Shown: positions 1 through 5,040 of the stretch, in pieces
Position numbering within the stretch: the stretch's first letter is position 1
Layout of the letters: each line of letters opens with the position of its first letter
Assembly (NCBI GenBank): GCA_002292945.1
Contig: DBCG01000067.1
Location: 1 to 5,040 of the forward strand
Reading direction: 5' to 3'
Length of the DNA: 5,040 nucleotides
Source: Proteobacteria bacterium UBA964
Lineage (GTDB): Bacteria > Pseudomonadota > Gammaproteobacteria > Steroidobacterales > Steroidobacteraceae
Translations under genes and position numbers: made by a program
Notes under the pieces: model-generated
Database searches by the model: none
Seen by the model: the letters and a program-made list of their open reading frames with translations, nothing else
Told to the model about the DNA's origin: nothing

Positions 1-2
1 GC

Positions 3-935
3 GCGACCGAGACTCTGGCGCAGCCCGGCTCACCCGCCGTATCGATCGATCTCGCCTTCGCTGGGCTGAACCGGCACCACCGCCAAGGCGAACTGCAGAT
101 CCGCGTGCCCGACGGCGAGACGCTGGAACTGGAGGTCGTCTGCGTCGCGCTCGCCTGCGGGCATCCGGCGCTGCGCATCGATCTGGGCGCCCGCGCGTCG
201 CTGCGGCTCTTGGAGCGGCACCTCGGCGTCGCCAGCTCGCTCGCCAATCTTTCCCTCAGCGTCCAGCTCGGACACGGTGCGCGCCTCGAGCACGCGAGAC
301 TCCTGCAGCCCGCGGATGGCGCGCGTCACTTCGAGACGCTGCAAGCCGCCGTCGGCGCCGATGCGAACTATCGGGTGATCCAGGTCACGAGCGGCGCAGC
401 CGCCACGCGCAGCACCGCCCTCGTGTCGCTCGAGGGCGCGGGCGCGGACCTCGGCTGGCACACCGCCGCGCTCGGCACCGGCACCCAGACCCACGATGCC
501 TATGTACGCGTGACCCACGACGCGCCTGCGGTGCGGACCGAGCAAGGCTTCCGCGGTATCGCCGCCGATCGTTCGCGCATCGCCTTCAACGGCCACATGC
601 AGGTCACCGCACGCGCACCCGGCGCCCACAGCGCGCAGACGCTGCGCGGCCTGACCGCCGGCGCCGCCGCCGAGATCGACCTGAGGCCGCAGCTCGAGAT
701 CGATATCGACGATGTCCGCGCCTCGCACGGCGCGACCATCGGCAAACTCGACGCCGACATGCTCTTCTATCTGCTGTCACGCGGTCTCGACCCTGCCACC
801 GCCGACTCGCTGCTCAAGTGGGCGTTCATCGCCGATGTGATCGCACGCCTGAGCGACCCCGCCTGGCGATCCCGTTTCGAGGACGCGCTCGCCCCGCTGT
901 TGCCCGGGGCCCATGCCGCCCGGAGCCTGACATGA
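3..935 (+). CDS. sufD: SufD, Fe-S cluster scaffold subunit (C-terminal part, 5' end outside window)
   Basis: SufD pairs with SufB and the ATPase SufC in the cytosolic SufBCD scaffold, where Fe-S clusters are built from SufS-derived sulfur. The frame is open from the left edge to the TGA at 933-935, giving about 310 residues. Known SufD proteins run to roughly 400-450, so about a quarter of the protein is missing. The GTG at 105 is internal, because clear SufD-like sequence precedes it. The family signature is the beta-helix core followed by RPQLEIDIDDVRASHGATIG and then FYLLSRGL, the typical SufB/SufD C-terminus. The His of SHGAT (codon 726-728) matches E. coli SufD His360, implicated with SufB in cluster formation. 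Where E. coli SufD has Cys two residues before that His, this protein has Ala. The stop overlaps the sufS start (ATGA). SufB is the main alternative, but the SHGAT His and the position just before sufS favour SufD. Confidence 0.93.
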   Translation, partial: ATETLAQPGSPAVSIDLAFAGLNRHHRQGELQIRVPDGETLELEVVCVALACGHPALRIDLGARASLRLLERHLGVASSLANLSLSVQLGHGARLEHARLLQPADGARHFETLQAAVGADANYRVIQVTSGAAATRSTALVSLEGAGADLGWHTAALGTGTQTHDAYVRVTHDAPAVRTEQGFRGIAADRSRIAFNGHMQVTARAPGAHSAQTLRGLTAGAAAEIDLRPQLEIDIDDVRASHGATIGKLDADMLFYLLSRGLDPATADSLLKWAFIADVIARLSDPAWRSRFEDALAPLLPGAHAARSLT

Positions 936-2182
936 CGCCCCCTGCATCTGCCCCTGCATCCGCCCCCGCCTACGATGTCGCCGGGGTGCGCTCGCAGTTC
1001 CCCGTGCTCGCCACGACCGTGCGCGGCAAGCGCCTCGCGTTCCTCGACACCGCCGCGTCGGCGCAGCGGCCGCTCGCGGTCATCGAGGCGGTCGATCGCT
1101 ACGAGCGCACGAGCCACGCCAATGTGCACCGGGGTGTCTATCAACTGAGTCAAAAAGCGACCGACGCCTTCGAGGGTGCCCGCGAGAAGCTGCGGCGTTT
1201 CATCGGCGCCGCGAGCAGCCGTGAGGTGATCTTCACCCGCGGCACCACCGAGTCCATCAACCTCGTCGCACAGTCCTGGGGGCGGCGGCTCGGACCGGGC
1301 GATGAGATCCTCATCACCTGGATGGAACACCACGCCAACATCGTGCCGTGGCAGATGTTGTGCGAGCGCACCGGGGCGACCCTCAAGGTCGCGCCCATCG
1401 ACCGCCGTGGCGAGCTCGACCTCGAGGCGTTCCGGGCGCTGCTCACCCCCCGTACCCGGATCGCGTCGTTCATCCAGATCTCCAACGCGCTCGGCACCGT
1501 GCTGCCGGTGCGCGAGATGATCGCCGCGGCGAAAGCGGTCGGCGCGCTCACCTTGGTCGATGGCGCACAAGCCATCTCGCACCAGCGCATCGATGTGCAG
1601 TCGCTCGGCTGCGACTTCTATGTCTTCTCGGGGCACAAGCTCTACGGGCCGACCGGCATCGGCGTGCTGTGGGGTCGCGAGGCGCTGCTGCGCGAGATGC
1701 CGCCGTGGCAAGGCGGCGGCGACATGATCCGCACCGTGTCGTTCTCCGGCAGCACCTGGAACGATCTGCCCTGGAAGTTCGAAGCCGGCACGCCCCATAT
1801 CTCCGGCGCCATCGGTCTGGGCGCTGCGGTCGATTGGCTGGAGACGATCGGCATCGACGCGGTGCAGGCGCACGAGCAATCGCTCCTGACGCAGGCCACC
1901 GCGGCGCTGCGCGAGATCCCGGGGCTGCGCCTGATCGGTGAGGCCGCCGACAAGGGCCCGGTCATCTCCTTCGTGATGGACGGCGTGCACCCCCACGATC
2001 TCGGCACGATCCTCGATGCCGAGGGGGTCGCCGTACGCGCCGGACACCACTGCGCGATGCCGGTGATGGCATTCTTCGATGTCCCGGCGACCGCTCGCGC
2101 CTCTTTCGGCTGCTACTCCGACGAGGCGGACATCGCACAACTGGTGGCCGCGTTGCGGCACGCCCACGAGGTGTTCAACTGA
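932..2182 (+). CDS. sufS: SufS, class II PLP-dependent cysteine desulfurase
   Basis: SufS removes sulfur from L-cysteine, leaving alanine and an enzyme persulfide that feeds Fe-S assembly. The product is 416 residues, close to the ~406 usual for the family. The PLP-binding lysine is Lys236 in FSGHKLYGPTGIG. The persulfide cysteine is Cys374 in RAGHHCAMPVM. GTTESINLVA (about residues 103-112) is the cofactor phosphate-binding stretch and LVDGAQA is the PLP-ring Asp region. His355 in GVHPHDLG sits 19 residues before the catalytic Cys, as does B. subtilis SufS His342, the residue that takes over a zinc ligand from SufU; this fits the sufU gene next door. ATG 932 is chosen because it overlaps the sufD stop as ATGA and has GGAG at 922-925, 6 bases upstream. 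A GTG at 818 would overlap sufD by over 100 bases. The first ~14 residues are Pro/Ala/Ser-rich and encoded by a 12-base repeat. Confidence 0.97.
   Translation: MTPPASAPASAPAYDVAGVRSQFPVLATTVRGKRLAFLDTAASAQRPLAVIEAVDRYERTSHANVHRGVYQLSQKATDAFEGAREKLRRFIGAASSREVIFTRGTTESINLVAQSWGRRLGPGDEILITWMEHHANIVPWQMLCERTGATLKVAPIDRRGELDLEAFRALLTPRTRIASFIQISNALGTVLPVREMIAAAKAVGALTLVDGAQAISHQRIDVQSLGCDFYVFSGHKLYGPTGIGVLWGREALLREMPPWQGGGDMIRTVSFSGSTWNDLPWKFEAGTPHISGAIGLGAAVDWLETIGIDAVQAHEQSLLTQATAALREIPGLRLIGEAADKGPVISFVMDGVHPHDLGTILDAEGVAVRAGHHCAMPVMAFFDVPATARASFGCYSDEADIAQLVAALRHAHEVFN
939..962 (+). repeat. 12-base tandem repeat in the sufS 5' end
   Basis: CCCCTGCATCTG (939-950) is followed directly by CCCCTGCATCCG (951-962), an 11/12 match, and then a C-rich partial third unit. 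It starts 7 bases after the sufS start codon and encodes the Pro-Ala-Ser-rich leader of SufS. This lies ahead of the conserved fold, so repeat-number change would preserve the frame. Confidence 0.6.
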
Positions 2183-2679
2183 TGGACCTGAAGGATCTCT
2201 ATCGCGATGTGATCCTCGATCACAACAAGCGCCCCCGCAATTTCGGGCGTCTCGACCCTTGTGACACCGCCGCCGACGGCAACAACCCCCTGTGCGGTGA
2301 TCAGCTCACCGTGACACTGCGGCTCGAGGGCGACCGTGTCGAGGACATCCGCTTCGAGGGCCGCGGCTGCGCGATCTCGACCGCATCGGCATCCCTCATG
2401 ACCGAAGCGGTCAAGGGGATGGACGAAGCCGCGATCCAAGCCCTGTACGCACGGGTGCACGACGCCCTCACCGCAGCGGCCGACGCCCCGCCGCCCGAAG
2501 GTCTGGGCAAGCTCGCGGCGCTCGCCGGGGTGCGCGAGTTCCCCGCGCGCGTGAAATGCGCGAGCCTCAGCTGGCACACGCTGAACGCCGCCCTTGCGCA
2601 TCGGGCGCAGAACGCCGCAGGCCAGGGCCCCGGTGCGGGCCTCGACCCCACCCCCATCGCCGCCGTATCGACGGAGTGA
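2182..2679 (+). CDS. sufU: SufU, zinc-type sulfur acceptor for SufS (IscU/NifU N-terminal fold)
   Basis: SufU accepts persulfide sulfur from SufS and passes it to the SufBCD scaffold; in Bacillus it is a zinc-bound sulfurtransferase rather than a true scaffold. The product is 165 residues. It opens with MDLKDLYRDVILDHNKRPRN, typical of the IscU/SufU fold. The expected metal ligands are Cys38 and Asp40 (NNPLCGDQL), Cys63 (GRGCAIS) and Cys126 (RVKCASL). The 62 residues between Cys63 and Cys126 include the ~20-residue insertion that separates SufU from IscU. About 39 residues follow Cys126, some 20 more than in B. subtilis SufU; this tail is Ala/Gly/Pro-rich and looks disordered. ATG 2182 shares one base with the sufS stop (TGATG), with GAGGTG at 2168-2173, 8 bases upstream. 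No SufE-like gene is visible, so SufU is the likely partner of this SufS. It is often annotated as NifU-family SUF assembly protein or iscU. Confidence 0.95.
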   Translation: MDLKDLYRDVILDHNKRPRNFGRLDPCDTAADGNNPLCGDQLTVTLRLEGDRVEDIRFEGRGCAISTASASLMTEAVKGMDEAAIQALYARVHDALTAAADAPPPEGLGKLAALAGVREFPARVKCASLSWHTLNAALAHRAQNAAGQGPGAGLDPTPIAAVSTE

Positions 2680-2684
2680 CCGCC

Positions 2685-3236
2685 ATGCGCAGCCACGAAA
2701 ACGAACCGTTCATCCTCAGCCGCGACACGCCCGCCGTGATGGTGCCCTCCGGCGATGTCATCGAGCTGAAGGTCGGCCTGTCGGGATTCATCACCCAGGC
2801 GCTCGGTGGCAGCTTCACGCTGTACATCGAGGGCAATCTCTATCGGCTCTCCGGCGAGCACGCCGATGCCATCGGCAAGCAGGCCGCGGTCCCGCCCGAA
2901 CTGCCGCCCGGCGCCACCGAAGACGATGTCCGGGACCTCGCCTGGAAGCAGATGCGCCGCTGCTACGACCCGGAGATCCCCATCGACATCGTCGAACTCG
3001 GGCTCGTCTACGAATGCGTCGTCACGCCTGCAGCCGACGGCAACCGCGAACTTGCGGTGAAGATGACCCTGACCGCGCCCGGCTGCGGCATGGGTGAGGT
3101 GCTGGTGCAGGATGTCAAAGAAAAACTCGAGGTCATCCCGACCGTCACCAAGGCCGATGTCGAGCTGGTGTTCGACCCGCCCTGGAACCAGTCGATGATG
3201 TCGGAGGCCGCCCGCCTGCAGACGGGGATGATGTGA
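2685..3236 (+). CDS. sufT: SufT, DUF59/MIP18-family Fe-S cluster assembly protein (long form)
   Basis: SufT proteins assist maturation or delivery of Fe-S clusters; in Staphylococcus aureus the short form matters when demand for clusters is high, and the biochemical role is still unclear. The product is 183 residues. The first ~75 are an N-terminal extension containing VMVPSGDVIELKVGLSGFIT. The MIP18/DUF59 domain spans about 80-170. It carries the family landmarks CYDPEIPIDIVELGLVY (about 93-109), TLTAPGCGMGE with the conserved Cys134, and VELVFDPPWNQSMMSEAARL near the C-terminus. The extension plus this domain fits the long SufT family (I recall TIGR03406) rather than the ~100-residue form. 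ATG 2685 has GGAG at 2673-2676, 8 bases upstream, and starts 5 bases after the sufU stop, the only gap in the operon. A longer frame reaches back to 2556, but inside sufU and without family resemblance. Confidence 0.94.
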   Translation: MRSHENEPFILSRDTPAVMVPSGDVIELKVGLSGFITQALGGSFTLYIEGNLYRLSGEHADAIGKQAAVPPELPPGATEDDVRDLAWKQMRRCYDPEIPIDIVELGLVYECVVTPAADGNRELAVKMTLTAPGCGMGEVLVQDVKEKLEVIPTVTKADVELVFDPPWNQSMMSEAARLQTGMM

Positions 3237-3580
3237 CCGCCGCCGAGGGCTGGATCGACGTCGGCGCTGCGAATGCGCTCGCGGGCGATGGGCGGATCGA
3301 CGCCGAGATCGGCGGCAGTTTCGTCGCGGTGGTGCGGCTGCAGGGCAGCCTGCACGCCTTCGAGGACCGCTGCACGCACGACGGTGAACCGCTCGCCGGC
3401 GCCGAGATCGAAGCCGATGCGACCACGCCCTGTGGGGTGGTGGTCTGCCCCCGCCACGGCGCGCGCTTCTGTCTGGCCACCGGCGCCGCGCTGACGCCTC
3501 CCGCCTATGAGCCGTTGCGTGTCTTCGGCGTTCGCGAGCGCGGGGGCCGCATCGAGGTCGCAGCAGAGGCCGTCTCGTGA
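3233..3580 (+). CDS. Rieske-type [2Fe-2S] ferredoxin-like protein
   Basis: This is a small soluble Rieske protein of 115 residues, likely an electron carrier like the ferredoxin subunits of non-heme iron oxygenases; genes of this kind recur in suf operons. The ligands are Cys47 and His49 (FEDRCTHDGEPL) and Cys72 and His75 (VVCPRHGARF), which bind the [2Fe-2S] cluster. No signal peptide or membrane anchor is visible, so it should be cytosolic. The two ligand pairs are separated by 22 residues (50-71), about 6 more than the 16-17 usual for Rieske ferredoxins. The extra stretch, around ADATTPCG, brings an additional Cys67. The start is GTG at 3233, overlapping the sufT stop as GTGA, with GGGG at 3224-3227 five bases upstream; no in-frame ATG exists nearby. 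Its electron partner is unknown. It may support reductive steps of cluster assembly or simply be a client of it. Confidence 0.9.
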   Translation: MTAAEGWIDVGAANALAGDGRIDAEIGGSFVAVVRLQGSLHAFEDRCTHDGEPLAGAEIEADATTPCGVVVCPRHGARFCLATGAALTPPAYEPLRVFGVRERGGRIEVAAEAVS

Positions 3581-4065
3581 GACGCCTGACGCTTCTGCGT
3601 CACGGGCACGCCGAAGCCGAGGGCGCACAGGGCGATGCCGAGCGCGCCCTCACCCGTCGCGGCGACCAAGAGGCTTGGAGCAGCGCCGCACGACTGGCCG
3701 CGCTCGATCTCGTCCCGCAACGCATCCTCGCGAGCGCCGCCGTGCGCACCCGCCAGACGGCGCAGATCGCACAGTCCTCGTTCGGCCTGCCGAGCACGGC
3801 GCTGACGCTCGAGCCGCGGCTCTATCTCGCCGATGCCTTCACGCTGCTGGAGGAGATCTCTGGGGTGTCCGCCCAAGTGGACCACCTGCTCGTGGTGGGC
3901 CATAACCCGGGGCTCTCCGAACTGGTGCACCTGCTCGCGCCCCGCAGCAGCTTCGGGTCACTCGAGACCGGCGCTTGGGCGACCCTCGAGATCCAGGCGC
4001 TCAGCCAGGGCGCGCTCGATGCCGTGCACGCTTCGTTCGATCGGGCTGAAGCGCCTGCGCGATGA
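3577..4065 (+). CDS. sixA: SixA-like phosphohistidine phosphatase (histidine phosphatase superfamily)
   Basis: The protein belongs to the histidine phosphatase (phosphoglycerate mutase-like) superfamily. Its 162 residues match the length of E. coli SixA (161), which removes phosphate from phosphohistidine, notably on nitrogen-PTS proteins. The catalytic motif RHG is at residues 8-10 (LTLLRHGHAEAEG), with His9 as the phosphate acceptor. ILASAAVRTRQTAQIA (about 50-65) supplies the phosphate-pocket Arg57, and VVGHNPGLSEL supplies the second catalytic His109. There is no signal peptide. The start is GTG at 3577, overlapping the Rieske stop as GTGA, with AGAGG at 3565-3569 seven bases upstream. 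It appears to be the last gene of the suf transcript, which is an unusual setting. Its 3' end overlaps the convergent radical SAM gene by 65 bases. The substrate is not readable from sequence; another phosphoprotein or small phosphate ester is possible, so the symbol denotes subfamily resemblance only. Confidence 0.88.
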   Translation: MRRLTLLRHGHAEAEGAQGDAERALTRRGDQEAWSSAARLAALDLVPQRILASAAVRTRQTAQIAQSSFGLPSTALTLEPRLYLADAFTLLEEISGVSAQVDHLLVVGHNPGLSELVHLLAPRSSFGSLETGAWATLEIQALSQGALDAVHASFDRAEAPAR

Positions 4066-5040
4066 AATCCGCCGGCACGGTGGTGCGTGGCGCACCGCGG
4101 CCGAACCACTGCCGGACATCGCGCTCGAGCGCGACGCCGTGCATGTAGTTGTAGAGCGCGGTCGAGAGCGCCCCGCCGAGGGCGTCGTGGTCGACACCGC
4201 TCGGATCGAGGAAACCGATGTCGTTGCGTGCGAAGCGGCCCTTGGGCTGCGGCAGCAAGCTCACCCCGTAGGCGGCCGGATCGCGCCCCACCGGTGAGTG
4301 CACCGTGCAGGTGAAGCGATGGAAAAAGCCCGAGGCGATGCAGCCTTCGAGGAACAGCTGGCGCACATACTCCAGCGAGTCGACCGTCTCGGCGACCGTC
4401 TGGGTCGGGAACCCGTACATCAGGTAGGCGTGGACCTGGACGCCGGCGTCGCTGAACGCCCGCGTCACGCGCGCGACCTGCGCCACGGTCACGCCTTTTT
4501 TCATCAGGGCGAGCAGGCGGTCGGAGGCGACCTCGAGGCCACCGGACACCGCGATGCAGCCGCTCGCGGCGAGCAGCTGGCAGAGCTCCGGCGTGAAGGT
4601 CTTCTCGAAGCGGATGTTGCCCCACCAGGAGATCGCGACCCCGCGCCGCAGCAGTTCCTGTGCGAGGGCTTTGAGCGCTTTAGGGGGTGCCGCCTCGTCC
4701 ACGAAGTGGAAGCCACGCTGGCCGGTCTCGGCGACGATGCGCTCGATGCGATCGACGAGCACCGAGGCCGCTGCGGTCTCGTAGCGCGAGATGTAATCGA
4801 GGCTGACATCGCAGAAGCTGCACTGCTTCCAGTAACAGCCGTGCGCGACGGTGAGTTTGTTCCAACGCCCATCCGACCAGAGACGGTGCATGGGGTTGAG
4901 CATGTCGAGCAGCGACAGGTAGCGATCGTTGGGCAGCCCCTCCCAGGTGGGCGTACCGGTCTCGGCGAACGGGATGTCGGGTTCCTCGCCCGCGATGAAG
5001 CGCACCGTGCCGGTGCGCTCGAGCGAGAAGGTGCGCACCA
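4001..5040 (-). CDS. Radical SAM protein, B12-binding/YgiQ-like (COG1032-type), N-terminus outside window
   Basis: The - strand frame is open from the right edge to a TGA at 4001-4003 and shows about 345 residues. The GTG at 5036-5038 is probably internal, since the next codon upstream cannot be a stop and the family normally has a further N-terminal (often B12-binding) domain. The cluster-binding motif is GCYWKQCSFC, visible residues 67-76, with Cys68, Cys73 and Cys76 spaced CX4CX2C instead of the classical CX3CX2C. The rest of the radical SAM barrel follows: HFVDEAAPP (about 111-119), SGGLEVASDRLLALMKKGVT (165-184) and YLMYGFPTQT (205-214), resembling COG1032 enzymes. Such proteins use a [4Fe-4S] cluster to cleave S-adenosylmethionine and make a radical; the substrate here is unknown. 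The gene is convergent with the suf operon and not part of it, though its cluster would depend on such assembly. The final ~12 residues are Arg-rich and coded within the overlap with the phosphatase gene. Confidence 0.88.
   Translation of the reverse strand, partial: VRTFSLERTGTVRFIAGEEPDIPFAETGTPTWEGLPNDRYLSLLDMLNPMHRLWSDGRWNKLTVAHGCYWKQCSFCDVSLDYISRYETAAASVLVDRIERIVAETGQRGFHFVDEAAPPKALKALAQELLRRGVAISWWGNIRFEKTFTPELCQLLAASGCIAVSGGLEVASDRLLALMKKGVTVAQVARVTRAFSDAGVQVHAYLMYGFPTQTVAETVDSLEYVRQLFLEGCIASGFFHRFTCTVHSPVGRDPAAYGVSLLPQPKGRFARNDIGFLDPSGVDHDALGGALSTALYNYMHGVALERDVRQWFGRGAPRTTVPADFIAQALQPDRTKRARHRARPG
4080..4098. other. Stem-loop just past the end of the suf operon
   Basis: GGTGCG at 4082-4087 and CGCACC at 4091-4096 form a perfect 6-bp stem with a 3-base loop. 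It is extended by one G-U and one G-C pair to 4080/4098. It begins 15 bases after the phosphatase stop on the + strand and lies within the 3' coding part of the radical SAM gene. There is no T-run after it on either strand, so it is not a canonical intrinsic terminator; at most it could stabilise the operon mRNA 3' end or help pause transcription. In DNA this GC-rich it may be chance. Confidence 0.25.
4999..5019. repeat. 9-bp inverted repeat with 3-base loop, inside the radical SAM gene
   Basis: AGCGCACCG (4999-5007) and CGGTGCGCT (5011-5019) are exact reverse complements around TGC. A second, uninterrupted 10-bp palindrome GGTGCGCACC follows at 5030-5039 and shares the same GGTGCGC core. Both lie in coding sequence for the visible N-terminal stretch RTFSLERTGTVRF of the radical SAM protein, where Arg, Thr and Val codons ending in C or G generate much of the pattern. 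A role is not implied by the sequence. Confidence 0.4.

Noticed and set aside
30..728. A 232-codon open frame on the - strand opposite sufD.
   Set aside because: It has Arg/Ala/Gly-rich low-information composition and no recognisable domain; the + strand frame is clear SufD.
891..910. A GCCCCG...CGGGGC stem with an 8-base loop just before the sufS start.
   Set aside because: It is a 6-bp stem in very GC-rich coding DNA, leaves the GGAG site unpaired and has no sign of a regulatory partner; chance is the simpler explanation.
818..931. An upstream GTG that would lengthen SufS by 38 residues.
   Set aside because: It would overlap sufD by more than 100 bases and the added residues do not resemble SufS. 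ATG 932 has a ribosome-binding site and the ATGA overlap.
767..2167. A 466-codon open frame on the - strand opposite sufS.
   Set aside because: It mirrors sufS and shows no family motifs. Long antisense frames are common in GC-rich DNA, and the SufS reading has full catalytic motifs.
4460..4501. A run of six T at 4496-4501 after GC-rich sequence, as a possible + strand terminator for the suf operon.
   Set aside because: It is the reverse complement of Lys-Lys codons in the radical SAM gene. The preceding GTCACGC copies are direct, not inverted, repeats, so no suitable stem is formed, and it lies over 400 bases past the last suf gene.
3822..4625. A 267-codon - strand frame overlapping the radical SAM gene and the phosphatase gene.
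   Set aside because: It is a shifted reading of the same region, dominated by Arg, Ala and Pro. The radical SAM frame carries the conserved motifs.

Overview
The window is GC-rich (about two-thirds G+C by eye) and almost wholly coding. It holds the downstream part of a SUF iron-sulfur cluster assembly operon on the + strand, followed by a convergent radical SAM gene on the - strand. The gene set (SufD, SufS, Zn-type SufU, long-form SufT, a small Rieske protein, a SixA-like phosphatase) and the GC-rich codon use suggest a proteobacterium. A gammaproteobacterium near the Xanthomonadales/Nevskiales/Chromatiales is my guess from remembered gene order, not from a search.

Layout: positions 1-935 hold the C-terminal ~310 residues of SufD, whose N-terminus lies before the window. 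SufS cysteine desulfurase (932-2182), SufU (2182-2679), SufT (2685-3236), a Rieske [2Fe-2S] ferredoxin-like protein (3233-3580) and a SixA-type histidine phosphatase (3577-4065) follow. Neighbouring genes overlap by 1-4 bases (ATGA, TGATG, GTGA, GTGA), except for a 5-base gap before sufT, so the six genes are very probably one translationally coupled transcript. sufB and sufC, the other scaffold parts, would be expected just upstream but are not visible. No promoter for the operon lies in the window.

How the genes work together: SufS takes sulfur from cysteine as a persulfide, SufU (zinc type) accepts it, and the SufBCD scaffold, of which SufD is seen here, builds the cluster. SufT, a DUF59/MIP18-family protein, assists cluster maturation or delivery. 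The Rieske protein is a likely electron carrier or a client of the pathway. The role of the SixA-like phosphatase in this operon is unknown.

The - strand carries most of a radical SAM protein (4001 to the right edge), probably of the B12-binding/YgiQ-like COG1032 type. Its 3' end overlaps the end of the phosphatase gene tail-to-tail by 65 bp. There is no non-coding stretch of any size, and no tRNA, rRNA, CRISPR array, insertion sequence or phage signal. I see no convincing new defence or mobile system. The points worth a second look are the CX4CX2C cluster motif of the radical SAM protein, the insertion with an extra cysteine in the Rieske protein, the phosphatase locked into a suf operon, and the zinc-swap signature shared by SufS and SufU.
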